A DNA stretch of 64,000 bases from Cylindrospermum sp. NIES-4074 (GTDB taxonomy: Bacteria > Cyanobacteriota > Cyanobacteriia > Cyanobacteriales > Nostocaceae): NCBI GenBank assembly GCA_003994795.1, contig AP018269.1, forward strand, positions 5,767,254 to 5,831,253. The letters run 5' to 3'. The notes under the pieces were generated by a model. That model was given only the letters and a program-made list of their open reading frames with translations. It was not told where the DNA came from and did no database searches. Positions 17,854 to 26,639 of the stretch are shown here, piece after piece. The stretch's first letter is position 1. Each line of letters opens with the position of its first letter. The translations under genes were made by a program, and so were the position numbers.

Positions 17854-18675
17854 TTATTCATGAGGAGTCACTTTTGCCGAAATATAAGCCATGATTTGGT
17901 CTAGAACTAGACCAACTAAACCCAGATAAATAATCGCCAAGATGATTTCATTAATATCAGCGTTGTTGTAAGCATTGACTATAAAAAAGCCAATTCCATC
18001 ATCAGAAAGTAACATCTCTGCTGCCACAACAGCTAACCAAGATAGACCAATAGCAATTCTCAGCCCAGTAAAGATATAGGGTAAAGTTGCAGGCAAGAGG
18101 ATTTGGAAAAAGTTTTCTAAAATTGATAATCCTGCCACTTTAGAGACATTAATGTAATCTTTTGGGATCATTTTTACTCCCAATGCAGTATTGAGGATGA
18201 TGGGCCAAATAGCAGTGATAAAAATTACAAAAATAGCTGAAGGATTTGGTTTGAGAAAGACGGCTTGTGCCATAGGTAGCCAAGCTAAAGGCGCTACAGG
18301 ACGTAATAATTGGATAATAGGCTCAATTGCTTTTCTACAAAAGCTGTTCAAGCTGATGATAAAACCAACTGGTATGCCCACGATTATAGATAGGAAATAG
18401 CCAACGGTAATTCTTTTCAAGCTGGCAAGAATTAGCCAAAAGAACCCTTTATTATTTCCTCCCTGATTAAAAAATGGATCTTTAATTAAATCCCAATTTT
18501 CAGTAATAACTGTTAGGGGAGAAGGTAATGTTGTATCAGGTCGTAAACTTAACAAATGCCAGATAACCAACAAAATAAAAATGCCAGAAATAGAAGGAAT
18601 AAATTTCTGAAATTTCTGGTTAAGTATCTGGCCAAATCGCCTAGCAAAATTCCCAGCCCTGATTTGTATGTGCAT
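17854..18675 (-). CDS. ABC transporter permease, NrtB/CmpB/SsuC family
   Basis: A 273-aa inner membrane permease and the first gene of the four-gene anion transporter operon. Six or so hydrophobic segments are visible, with the binding-protein-dependent transport signature (EAA loop) around residues 175-200 (NVSKVAGLSILENFFQILLP) and the RPVAPLAWLPMAQAVF segment typical of the nitrate/taurine class near residue 128. The order permease-ATPase-binding protein-NrtS differs from the usual nrtABCD order. I looked upstream for an NtcA palindrome (GTA-N8-TAC) and did not find one. Confidence 0.9.
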   Translation of the reverse strand: MHIQIRAGNFARRFGQILNQKFQKFIPSISGIFILLVIWHLLSLRPDTTLPSPLTVITENWDLIKDPFFNQGGNNKGFFWLILASLKRITVGYFLSIIVGIPVGFIISLNSFCRKAIEPIIQLLRPVAPLAWLPMAQAVFLKPNPSAIFVIFITAIWPIILNTALGVKMIPKDYINVSKVAGLSILENFFQILLPATLPYIFTGLRIAIGLSWLAVVAAEMLLSDDGIGFFIVNAYNNADINEIILAIIYLGLVGLVLDQIMAYISAKVTPHE

Positions 18676-18864
18676 TTATATTAATCCTGATTTTAAGAGT
18701 TTCCCTAATTACTACAAAGAGGCGCAGAAATACCTATCAGCGCCTCATGACAAGGAATATCTGATGCACAACATCTCGGAACTAATACAATTTATACCAT
18801 AACATTCACAAATTTTTTATAGGTTAAATATTTTTATCAATACAAAGCCCAAAGTATATTTGAT

Positions 18865-19020
18865 AGGACTTACGCAAAAACTCTTCCCTTACTCTTATTC
18901 CTCCGTGTCGCGCCAGTTGCTACAACGGGGGGAACCCCCGCAACGCACTGGCTTCTCTGTGTCCTCTGCGGTATGCCTCCGGCTCCCGTAAGGGATACGT
19001 TTCTTCATGATGAAAGCGTA
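18865..19020. repeat. Dispersed repeat, second copy of the 11173 element with an internal insertion
   Basis: The left end ATAGGACTTACGCA and the internal CTCTGCGGTATGCCTCCGGCTCCCGT segment match the element at 11173-11281; the right end is diverged. Relative to that copy, about 46 bp is inserted, containing CCAGTTGCTACAACGGGGGGAACCCCCGCAACGCACTGG, which is itself an imperfect palindrome related to sequences at 42430-42485, 43937-43985 and 51592-51640. This looks like one repeat nested in another. No gene is present in 18676-19034. Confidence 0.7.
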
Positions 19021-19034
19021 AATACTGTTTGAGT

Positions 19035-19466
19035 TTACAACCACTGCCCACCCCGGAAACGCCAACGGGGAAATATAATTCGCATCAGGCTTTGTGATGT
19101 TATAAAAACTGCTAGCCAGACGATGCTGTAATGCAGTAGAAAAACTCTTGGTGAAAGTTCATCTTTAGGTAAAAATGGTAAAAAGCCCAAAATCTTGGCA
19201 CAAGAGAAGATAAAAACTAATTCCCAAATCCCAGCTAAGAGTTGATAAGCTGCGGGCCAATCTCTATCCCAGCGGAATTTTTGTAGATAGTCATAAAGTA
19301 CATCCCAACCTAAGCCAAAGATGGCAACATAGGCAAGTATCCAAAAATAAACCGAGTTGGCACCAGGGCCAATCACACCAGTTACAAAAGGTAATGTGAC
19401 TAAGACGCCTACAGTAGCAAGTAGTAATAGTCGAGTTTGCCAACGACCAAATAAAGTTGGGGTCAT
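19035..19466 (-). CDS. Conserved hypothetical membrane protein
   Basis: A 143-aa protein with four predicted membrane segments (about residues 12-32, 38-58, 75-97 and 108-128) and a WDRDWPAAYQLLAG loop between the second and third. It is rich in Trp and aromatic residues. I do not recognise the family. It reads in the same direction as the SGNH hydrolase 116 bp upstream. A dispersed repeat lies immediately downstream of its stop. Confidence 0.65.
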   Translation of the reverse strand: MTPTLFGRWQTRLLLLATVGVLVTLPFVTGVIGPGANSVYFWILAYVAIFGLGWDVLYDYLQKFRWDRDWPAAYQLLAGIWELVFIFSCAKILGFLPFLPKDELSPRVFLLHYSIVWLAVFITSQSLMRIIFPRWRFRGGQWL

Positions 19467-19582
19467 GAGAATGCTGATTGCTAAATAGTAACAGGATGGA
19501 AAGAGATTTTCAATCTATCCATACTGAAAATAACAGCAACATGATGAGATTTTGCACAAGGGTAGAAAATTAACAATCGAAA

Positions 19583-20305
19583 CTAGGATTTCATCTGGTG
19601 CTCAAATTTAACATGATATTTTGCGAGTGCTTGCCAATTAATGACATCTTCTAGCAACGCTTGATAGCCTAGTGTATTGGGGTGAAGTCCATCTTCGCTC
19701 AAGTGCTTGCACCGCCAATTTTCACCGCGTTTCATCCATTGGTCAAAAATATCCAAGTAGGGGATTTGCCTTTTGCTGCAAGCTATGCGAGTTGCTTCTT
19801 TGTAGCGATATTGATCAACATGATTGAAGTGGAAGCAATCGAGAAAGGGCATTTTGGCTTCATCCACTGGCACCATCCCCACAAATAGCACGGGACAGAG
19901 TTGCTGTGCTTGTTCTAGTAAAGATGCGATGTCTGATTCAAATACAGCAAAATCTGTGTAATTTTTGCCATTGGCGCGAGTTAATCGGGCTGAATCGTTC
20001 ACCCCGACTGATAAAATAATCAAGTCAGGCACACGGTTTCGCAGTTCACCCCGATGACGAAATTCTACTTCTAGCCTTTGAGCGACTTGCTTTGTGCGAT
20101 CGCCTCTCACCCCTAAATTATAGAGTACATGACCTGCACTATCAGGTAACATCCACCACCGGCGCAGTTGCTCAACCCAGCCGCCTTTGTCCGGGTCGCC
20201 ATATCCATAAACTAGGCTATCTCCCAAGGCGATAATCTTCAAAGGCTGGCATTGGTTTGGTGCTATGGACAGCTGCATTGAGGAAGAAGCTAGTAATGTT
20301 TGCAT
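19583..20305 (-). CDS. SGNH/GDSL-type hydrolase
   Basis: A 240-aa esterase or lipase-like hydrolase. The four SGNH blocks are visible: GDSLVYGYG near residue 29 (nucleophile Ser), NLGVRGDRTKQVAQRL near residue 63 (Gly), ILSVGVNDSAR near residue 97 (Asn), and LSEDGLHPNTLGYQ near residue 210 (Asp and His). The family resembles TesA/lysophospholipase L1-type enzymes. There is no clear signal peptide, so it is probably cytoplasmic. An internal ATG ten codons in (MQLSIAPNQ) is an alternative start. Substrate unknown. Confidence 0.87.
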   Translation of the reverse strand: MQTLLASSSMQLSIAPNQCQPLKIIALGDSLVYGYGDPDKGGWVEQLRRWWMLPDSAGHVLYNLGVRGDRTKQVAQRLEVEFRHRGELRNRVPDLIILSVGVNDSARLTRANGKNYTDFAVFESDIASLLEQAQQLCPVLFVGMVPVDEAKMPFLDCFHFNHVDQYRYKEATRIACSKRQIPYLDIFDQWMKRGENWRCKHLSEDGLHPNTLGYQALLEDVINWQALAKYHVKFEHQMKS

Positions 20306-20475
20306 TTAATAAAGACTATATATTATATCTTTACAAAATTATATACATTTTTATACTATTTGCTCTATTTACTTAGAAGTTACCAGACTAAGGGGTAGAG
20401 GCTTGGTTTCGATACAGGGCATAGGAGCAATCACTCATGGGCAGCAGGTAAAATCTTGATAGCTGAAATTATTAA

Positions 20476-21984
20476 ATGCCCTTATTTATGTGCTCTCCCA
20501 GAATTGTTGCTTCTTTGCTGGCTCCCTTGATGGTGTGGGTAGCGACACCTGTAGCATTTGCCTCTACACCCAAAAAAGCTGATCAGGCTGACCAGATAGC
20601 TGATCTACCGATGATACCTTTACCATCAGTTCCTCCTGTAAGCAATGCTCCTTTATTCTGTCTTCCTAGTTTGACTCTTCCCTATAATTCCTTGTCTCTG
20701 CCTGATCTCCCACAACCAGAATGGCGCTCAAAGTCTGAAAATTTGGCTAAGGTCGCAGCTCAGTATGCTGCAAACGGACAATACGACCAAGCAATCAAAT
20801 TAGTTCCAACCATCGAAAGTAAATATTATCAAGCTACTGCACTGGTGGAAATCGCCAGTTACCAGCGCCAAAAGCAACCCAAACAAGCACTGCAATTGCT
20901 TGCTCAAGCATTACAGATAATTCCCAGTGTTGATGAATATTCACGCCACCCAGTATTGAAAGCGATCGCCATTCAGTACGCCGCAGCCTCAGAATTTAAA
21001 TTAGCCCTTCAGGTTGCCCAAAGTATTAAGAACGATATTTATACTAAAGATAACGTAATCACCGAAATTGCGCTGAAGTATGCGGCTAGTGGAAGTCCAG
21101 AACAATCTATTAGGCTGATTGAGACTTTGCGAGACAGCTATCAAAAAAATCGAGCCTTTGTGAAGATAGCCCAGCAGTATGCAGAGGCAGGGAAGTATGA
21201 TCAAGCCTTTCAGTTTGTGAGAACTTTCAAAACAAACAATATCCAAGTTGATGCATTGGATAAGATATTTAGCCATTCGCTGAAGGTGGGGCAAACTGAC
21301 CAGGTGATGGGGCTAATATCAACAATCACTGATGATTGCACTAAGTCTCAGACAGTAACTCGCCTCGTTAGCAACGAAACTTATCAGCCAGATTCACAAC
21401 CAGTAGCCCAACAGTTGCAACGGCTGAAGTTAGGTTTAGCGATCGCCCAAAGTATCAAAGCAGATAATCTCAAAAGTAATGCCCTGGCAGAAATTGCTAG
21501 CCGCTATATTCAAGCTGGACAGATTGACGAAGCCTTGAAACTATCTCAAACTTCTCTCCAGGGTGATGACAAAGACAAAACTTTGGCTCGGCTGGCGAAT
21601 TATTATCTAAAAGTCAAACAGCCTGAACAAGCTTTAAATTTTGTGGCTACGATTCAAGACCCTGCAATTAAAGTTGGAACTCTGACGGAAATTGCAGGTA
21701 GTTATGCTCAGGTGGGACAAACTGATCAAGCCTCCCAACTACTATCTCAAGCTGTGGAATTCAGTAAACTTATCAAAGACTCGCCTTTACTAATTTCGCC
21801 GCAACTACCACAGGTAAATCCAGCACTGAGGATAAGACAGATACAGCCGGTACCACCTCTACCACTCAATATTACTCCTCAAAGATTATCGATACCAAAA
21901 ACCAAACCAATGACTCCTTCTCTACCACTCAATATTACTCCTCGAAGATTATCGATACCAAAAACCAAACCAATGACTCCTTAG
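20476..21984 (+). CDS. Secreted TPR-repeat protein with duplicated C-terminal tail
   Basis: A 502-aa protein with a signal peptide (residues 1-29, ending VAFAS) and at least eight degenerate TPR-like helical repeats between residues 85 and 425, recognised by recurring A..YA..G...QA and L.EIA..Y...G motifs. The last 42 residues are two copies of a 21-residue unit (P/S-LPLNITP-Q/R-RLSIPKTKPMTP), a 63-bp tandem duplication at 21856-21918 and 21919-21981. It ends 4 bp from the convergent FHA-FAD gene. Role unknown; probably a periplasmic scaffold. Confidence 0.72.
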   Translation: MPLFMCSPRIVASLLAPLMVWVATPVAFASTPKKADQADQIADLPMIPLPSVPPVSNAPLFCLPSLTLPYNSLSLPDLPQPEWRSKSENLAKVAAQYAANGQYDQAIKLVPTIESKYYQATALVEIASYQRQKQPKQALQLLAQALQIIPSVDEYSRHPVLKAIAIQYAAASEFKLALQVAQSIKNDIYTKDNVITEIALKYAASGSPEQSIRLIETLRDSYQKNRAFVKIAQQYAEAGKYDQAFQFVRTFKTNNIQVDALDKIFSHSLKVGQTDQVMGLISTITDDCTKSQTVTRLVSNETYQPDSQPVAQQLQRLKLGLAIAQSIKADNLKSNALAEIASRYIQAGQIDEALKLSQTSLQGDDKDKTLARLANYYLKVKQPEQALNFVATIQDPAIKVGTLTEIAGSYAQVGQTDQASQLLSQAVEFSKLIKDSPLLISPQLPQVNPALRIRQIQPVPPLPLNITPQRLSIPKTKPMTPSLPLNITPRRLSIPKTKPMTP

Positions 21985-21988
21985 CTAA

Positions 21989-23944
21989 CTAAGGCGATTG
22001 ATTTAACACCCACTTTAACCACTGCCCAAAGGAACCTATAGTATTCAAACGCTTCACTCCAGGGGCACGGACAGCGGCAAGTCCATCAACGGCGACTAAG
22101 GCGGCGTATTGCAAACCCAGGAAACTATCGACTGCTGCATAAGGGCCACCAAGGGTAATTGCCCCCGCTGCATACATTTGACCTTTAGTATTCCGCATTT
22201 CTACTAATTCAAAGTTGTTCGCCACCACCAACCGCCCCAAATGATTTAGCGGTAAGTTGTAATGTTTCACCAAATCTTCTAGCAAAGGACTGGCATCAAC
22301 TTTGGCATCTAGTCCAGTGGCATCAACAATAAAGTCAGCTGCGAGTTTCATTTCCCCAAATCCCTTTTCTTGGATACGGGTAATGGTGCGGTTTTGGGCA
22401 TCCCGTTCTACACCCAAAACTTCACCAAAGGTAATTTGATACCAGCCTTCTTTTAAACCTTGCTCAGTGATGCGTTGCCAGTCGAGACGATCTGCTGTTG
22501 TTGTGCCACCCCAATCTGCTAATAGGCTTTTGCGTTCTTCGGGGGTGGCTTTTTCTAACATAGCCCGGAGTTCGCCACCCCAACAGGCTTTGGGCCAGTT
22601 AAATGGTTGAAATTCGTAATGATTTTTGACTAGTCTGGTGGCTTTTTGGAATTTGTTGCCTTGGGGTTTAGGCGATCGCATTAAATGCAAAACTGTAATC
22701 TGGCGGTTTTTCTTTCTGGCTTCATAAATCCGCTGCAAAATCCGCGAAGCTACAATGCCCCGCCCCCGAATCAACACTGTACCACCCTGGCGTTCTAGCT
22801 GTTCATAAACATGATCATGGGCTTCATAAGCATTAACCACAGACTTAAAATCTTGATATTTTTCTCTATAAGCTTGCAAATCTGGGAGAAACTGAATTGC
22901 TGGATACCCAGTAGATAAATGTATATAACGACTAACTACAAAAGCATAATCTCCTGGGCCCCGCGAATAGGCAATGCAATATCTGCCATCATCAGTTTTG
23001 CGAATTGCCCTCACTCGTCCATAACGATAAATTTGATTCCAGCCAATGCGCTTCGCTTCACGATCTATAGAATCAAAGACATTTTGGGCACGAGGCGTAT
23101 ATGTTTCTGCTAAGGTTGGTTCAGCAAACACCTGCCATAAATACTTAGTTGCTGAGTTCAAACTGCCTTTGGTGAAGTCACGCCAAGATTCCCGTAAAGC
23201 ATAGCTAGGCCAGCCCCAAATATTATCAGGACAAGAGTCAGAATTAGAACGCAATCTTTCATCTAAGGGAATTTGGGAATTTAGACAAAGGCGCTTATAA
23301 CGTGCGTAGGGTTCCGCCTCTAATCCCAAAGCAAAAATCCTGTCAGCACGTACACCACTAATTCGCAGCAAATTAGCCCAAATAAAGCTTCCTAACCCTG
23401 CCCCAATTGCCAGATAATCACATTCATCTACTGGTAAGCCTGTGGCATGAAGCGCCTGCACAATTACTTTTTCTGCTTGAAACGCTGGTGGAGGAAAAGT
23501 GCTTCCCAGGGGCGTTATAGCCGGAGTTGGGGGTAAACTGGGGTCTGGGAGATTGGTATTGGGGTTAAACTGAATTGTTGATGGGGGGCTGATTGCTGGG
23601 GCGGTGACGTTGACACCAAAGGTCAAGGTGATGATGTAGGGGCCGATTTGCAAGGTATCACCGTTAGCCAAAACACAGCGTGTTTGCCGTTGACCATTAA
23701 CAACTACACCATTAATACTACCTTGGTCAATCAGCACCGGCTGGTTTTGTTCCCAATCAATGAGGGCATGGTAGCGAGAGACTTCGTTACTATTCAATAG
23801 CATCCGTGAGACACGCTGTCCCCCAATTTCGGCAGGTAAACGGGCGAATTCTCGACCAAAGGCAATAGGTACACTCAACCTTGGTTCTCGCCGTTCTCCT
23901 GTGGCTGGATCTTCCCAACTTAATTGAATCTGTAAGTTAGTCAT
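21989..23944 (-). CDS. FHA domain fused to an FAD/NAD(P)-binding oxidoreductase-like domain
   Basis: A 651-aa two-part protein. Residues 20-110 form an FHA phosphothreonine-binding domain (FGREFARLP, EVSRYHALIDW, DQGSINGVVVNGQ, LANGDTLQIGPY). After a Pro-rich linker, residues 160-650 look like a flavin-dependent oxidoreductase: a dinucleotide-fold start LAIGAGLGSFIWANLL near residue 178, GTVLIRGRGIVASRILQRIY near residue 386, ADFIVDATGLDA near residue 560 and GQMYAAGAITLGGPYAA near residue 610. The glycine pattern of the first motif is unusual, so cofactor binding is inferred. The FHA module suggests control by a Ser/Thr kinase. Next to a second FHA gene. Confidence 0.75.
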   Translation of the reverse strand: MTNLQIQLSWEDPATGERREPRLSVPIAFGREFARLPAEIGGQRVSRMLLNSNEVSRYHALIDWEQNQPVLIDQGSINGVVVNGQRQTRCVLANGDTLQIGPYIITLTFGVNVTAPAISPPSTIQFNPNTNLPDPSLPPTPAITPLGSTFPPPAFQAEKVIVQALHATGLPVDECDYLAIGAGLGSFIWANLLRISGVRADRIFALGLEAEPYARYKRLCLNSQIPLDERLRSNSDSCPDNIWGWPSYALRESWRDFTKGSLNSATKYLWQVFAEPTLAETYTPRAQNVFDSIDREAKRIGWNQIYRYGRVRAIRKTDDGRYCIAYSRGPGDYAFVVSRYIHLSTGYPAIQFLPDLQAYREKYQDFKSVVNAYEAHDHVYEQLERQGGTVLIRGRGIVASRILQRIYEARKKNRQITVLHLMRSPKPQGNKFQKATRLVKNHYEFQPFNWPKACWGGELRAMLEKATPEERKSLLADWGGTTTADRLDWQRITEQGLKEGWYQITFGEVLGVERDAQNRTITRIQEKGFGEMKLAADFIVDATGLDAKVDASPLLEDLVKHYNLPLNHLGRLVVANNFELVEMRNTKGQMYAAGAITLGGPYAAVDSFLGLQYAALVAVDGLAAVRAPGVKRLNTIGSFGQWLKWVLNQSP

Positions 23945-24090
23945 TAGTCATTGGTCATTGGTCATTGGTCATTGGTCATTAGTCATTGGTCATTAGTCAT
24001 TGGTCACTGCTTCTCAGCACTCCCCACACTCCCCACACTTCCCACACTCCCCACACTCAACACTCGGCACTCAGCACTCAGCACTCAGCA
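23941..24090. repeat. Short tandem repeats between two FHA genes
   Basis: TCATTGG/TCATTAG heptamers repeat about nine times from 23943 to 24004, followed by CTCCCCACA octamer-like units and then CAGCACT heptamers up to about 24090. Three different STRR-type arrays are stacked in 150 bp. The third array abuts the stop codon of the FHA/zinc-ribbon gene. Confidence 0.85.
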
Positions 24091-24091
24091 C

Positions 24092-24652
24092 TCAATTATT
24101 AGGTGTGGATAAGACACTGACTGCGGCTGCTAAAGATGTACCACACCAGGGACAGCCTATTTGCAAATTCTCTGCTGGTGAAACTTTACGACATTTGGGG
24201 CACTGTAATCCATATATTCCTTTTGGTTGTGTAGGGGGTGATTTGTAATGGTGTTGATGTCCTACATTGACTTGCGGTTGTTGCGGTTGCGGTGGTGTCA
24301 AGATTGTTGCCGGAATGCTGTTGATGGCGACGGTTGTAACTTGGAGTTTCATTTGTCCCAAATAGATAATACTGCCTTCATTTAGAGGCATTTCACCTTG
24401 GACTAGTTGCTTTCCATCTATCAGGGGTGGATTTGGCGATCGCAAATTTCTCATATAAAAGCGTTGCTGCTGAGTGTGAAAAAAGATTTCCACGTGCAAG
24501 CCAGATACAGTCGGGTGAGTGATGACAATATCGCACTGTAGTGGATCACGGCCAATGCGGACAGTGCGAGGATTTTTGCTTGGCTGCTGTTCGTAAATAG
24601 TCTGAGTTCTATTTTGACCCGCATCGTGCCACTGTAAAGTTAGTGCGTTCAT
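24092..24652 (-). CDS. FHA domain protein with C-terminal zinc ribbon
   Basis: A 186-aa protein. An FHA domain spans residues 25-105 (RIGRDPLQCDIVITHPTVSG, HVEIFFHTQQQRFYMRNL, NPPLIDGKQ, LNEGSIIYLGQ), with the conserved Arg, Ser-Gly-His and Asn-Pro positions. A His/Gln/Pro-rich linker leads to LQCPKCRKVSPAE and IGCPWCGTSL near residues 148 and 165, a four-Cys zinc ribbon. It lies about 150 bp upstream of and reads toward the FHA-FAD gene, so both may belong to the same phospho-signalling route (inference). Confidence 0.82.
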   Translation of the reverse strand: MNALTLQWHDAGQNRTQTIYEQQPSKNPRTVRIGRDPLQCDIVITHPTVSGLHVEIFFHTQQQRFYMRNLRSPNPPLIDGKQLVQGEMPLNEGSIIYLGQMKLQVTTVAINSIPATILTPPQPQQPQVNVGHQHHYKSPPTQPKGIYGLQCPKCRKVSPAENLQIGCPWCGTSLAAAVSVLSTPNN

Positions 24653-24782
24653 TGTTCTAACTTAGGTAACTCATCTTGAGCTACTTCAACTCCTTTCTGT
24701 GCGATTCCTAACATGATTGAGCGGTAGCAAGCAAGTCTTGAGAAGAAACTTTAATGAATAATTATTTTAGAGAATCTGCGGT

Positions 24783-25448
24783 TTATCTCGCTGATGCTAA
24801 TTTATCAGCAATGCGGGTAGTTTCTGGTAAGCGATATTTTGGTGTGCAGCGTAAAACGTAGTCAATTGCGGTAGGGAGACTGATGCGATGACCACTGGAG
24901 ACATATAAAGGTTTGACTCCGGTGCGCGATCGCAAAACCGCCCCTATTTTTTCACCCTGATGTATCAATGGTTGCCAACTACCTTTGATATCTGGTAACT
25001 CTTCATGCTTGCCAATTAGCAAAGATTTTGCTACACCTATAGTCGGTATATCTATGAGTAGTCCTAAATGGCAAGCTATACCAAACCTGCGGGGATGGGC
25101 GATTCCCTGACCATCACACAAAATAATATCAGGTATAATTTTAACCTTTTCTAGAGCATCAAGGACAGCGGGAATTTCCCGAAAAGAGAGGAAACCAGGA
25201 ATGTAAGGAAAGGTTGTGGGACGGTATGCTAAACTCGTCTCGACAACTTGCAAATCAGGGAAACTCAACACCGCTACAGCTGCACGACTAACTGTACCAT
25301 CTTCCAGAAACCCCATATCTACACCCGCAACATACTGAACGGGTTCTTTTAGTTGGTCTGTCGTGATTATCTGAGTTTGCAGGCTTTCTTGAATAGCTAT
25401 AGCTTCCTGTATTGTCGAGGGCCAAGCATGATGTTGAGAAATCTTCAT
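24783..25448 (-). CDS. nfi: Endonuclease V
   Basis: Endonuclease V (221 aa) nicks DNA one phosphodiester 3' of deoxyinosine, starting repair of deaminated adenine. Catalytic elements: VAGVDMGF near residue 40 (Asp), the PYIPGFLSFRE wedge near residue 80, LCDGQGIAHPRRFGIACHLG near residue 110 (Asp), VAKSLLIG, and VSSGHRISL near residue 183 (His). Length is standard. A monocistronic gene; the next gene (plus strand) is divergent. Confidence 0.94.
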   Translation of the reverse strand: MKISQHHAWPSTIQEAIAIQESLQTQIITTDQLKEPVQYVAGVDMGFLEDGTVSRAAVAVLSFPDLQVVETSLAYRPTTFPYIPGFLSFREIPAVLDALEKVKIIPDIILCDGQGIAHPRRFGIACHLGLLIDIPTIGVAKSLLIGKHEELPDIKGSWQPLIHQGEKIGAVLRSRTGVKPLYVSSGHRISLPTAIDYVLRCTPKYRLPETTRIADKLASAR

Positions 25449-25599
25449 GTCTAAAGTGGGAATTAAAAGTTTTTCGGCTCTGAAATCGTTGCTGGTAATG
25501 GTGTAGCTATGAACGTCTTTAATTTTAAAGACAATGTAACCTTTTGTTAAGGCGATCGCTTAATTACAGCTTACTTGTAAATATCTAGCTAGGAGTAAC

Positions 25600-26430
25600 A
25601 TGAGAACAAATCTTGGCAATAATTTTCAGTTTAAGTTTTATCTCGCTGGCGGGATATTCCTAATTTTAGCAATTTTCTTTCGTCCTTTTACCATAGTTAA
25701 TGCTGGTCAACGGGGTGTGATCATGAAATTTGGCAAAGTTCAGGATCGGGTATTAGATGAAGGCATCCACCCAATTATGCCAATTGTGACTTCAGTCAGA
25801 ACTCTCTCTGTGCGAGTGCAACAAAACAGCTTTCAATCTGATGCTGCTTCCAAAGACCTCCAGAAAATAACTACAGAACTTGCTGTCAACTGGCACGTTG
25901 ATCCTCTACGGGTAAATAAGGTATTTCAACAAATCGGTAATCAAGAACAAATAATTACTGGCATAATTACCCCCGCTATATCTGAAGTTTTGAAAGCAGC
26001 TACAGCGAAGAAAACAGCAGAAGAAATCATCACTAAGAGAACGGAGCTTAAAAGCGAAATAGATAGTAATCTTAAAACTAGGCTATCAGCGTATGGGTTG
26101 ATAGTTGATGATGTTTCTCTAGTGAATTTTTCCTTTTCTCCAGAGTTTGGAAAAGCTATTGAATCTAAACAAATAGCAGAACAAGAAGCAAAACAAGCAG
26201 AATTCATTGCTCAAAAAGCAACTCAAGAAGCGCAAGCAGAAATTAACCGCGCTAAAGGTCAAGCTGAAGCACAAAGATTGCAGCGACTAACTTTAACACC
26301 GGAGTTATTGCAAAAGCAAGCTATAGAAAAATGGGATGGACGTTTCCCAACGGTTATGGGTGGTAATGGTGCGGTGCCATTGATTAATATCAATCCTGAT
26401 AATTTAGCCAGCGCAGACAAGAAAAAGTAG
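25600..26430 (+). CDS. Prohibitin/SPFH domain protein
   Basis: A 276-aa membrane-anchored protein of the prohibitin class. One N-terminal membrane segment (residues 11-28, FYLAGGIFLILAIFFRPF) precedes the SPFH/Band 7 domain (residues 30-200; VNAGQRGVIMKFGKVQDRV, ELAVNWHVDPLRVNKVFQQIG) and an Ala/Glu/Gln-rich coiled coil (AEQEAKQAEFIAQKATQEAQAE). Bacterial homologs form oligomers in membranes and associate with FtsH-type proteases. The GC-rich hairpin at 26443-26477 closes the transcript. Confidence 0.9.
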   Translation: MRTNLGNNFQFKFYLAGGIFLILAIFFRPFTIVNAGQRGVIMKFGKVQDRVLDEGIHPIMPIVTSVRTLSVRVQQNSFQSDAASKDLQKITTELAVNWHVDPLRVNKVFQQIGNQEQIITGIITPAISEVLKAATAKKTAEEIITKRTELKSEIDSNLKTRLSAYGLIVDDVSLVNFSFSPEFGKAIESKQIAEQEAKQAEFIAQKATQEAQAEINRAKGQAEAQRLQRLTLTPELLQKQAIEKWDGRFPTVMGGNGAVPLININPDNLASADKKK

Positions 26431-26442
26431 TTCTTGGTAATG

Positions 26443-26485
26443 TAGCAGGGGAAAGATATTCAATTTCTCCCCTGCTATTAATTTA
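26443..26485 (+). terminator. Probable terminator of the prohibitin gene
   Basis: A 9-bp perfect stem TAGCAGGGG (26443-26451) / CCCCTGCTA (26469-26477) with a 17-nt loop, followed by TTAATTT. It starts 13 bp after the stop codon. The T-tract is weak but the position is right for a terminator. Confidence 0.6.
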
Positions 26486-26639
26486 AACGACTAATTAAGT
26501 GATAATACTTATGTTTCTAGTAGAAATGCTGAGTTTTTAAAGAAAGGAACTGAAAAATTATCGAAATCTTACTTATGTCTTTAACAAGGAAATTCTGAGA
26601 AGATAATTCTTGTATTTCAGTTTTTCTTGTTTGCTAGAT

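Noticed and set aside
18676-18860. NtcA binding site upstream of the anion transporter
   Set aside because: The best candidate GTATAAATTGTATT does not fit GTA-N8-TAC, so no nitrogen-control site is claimed.
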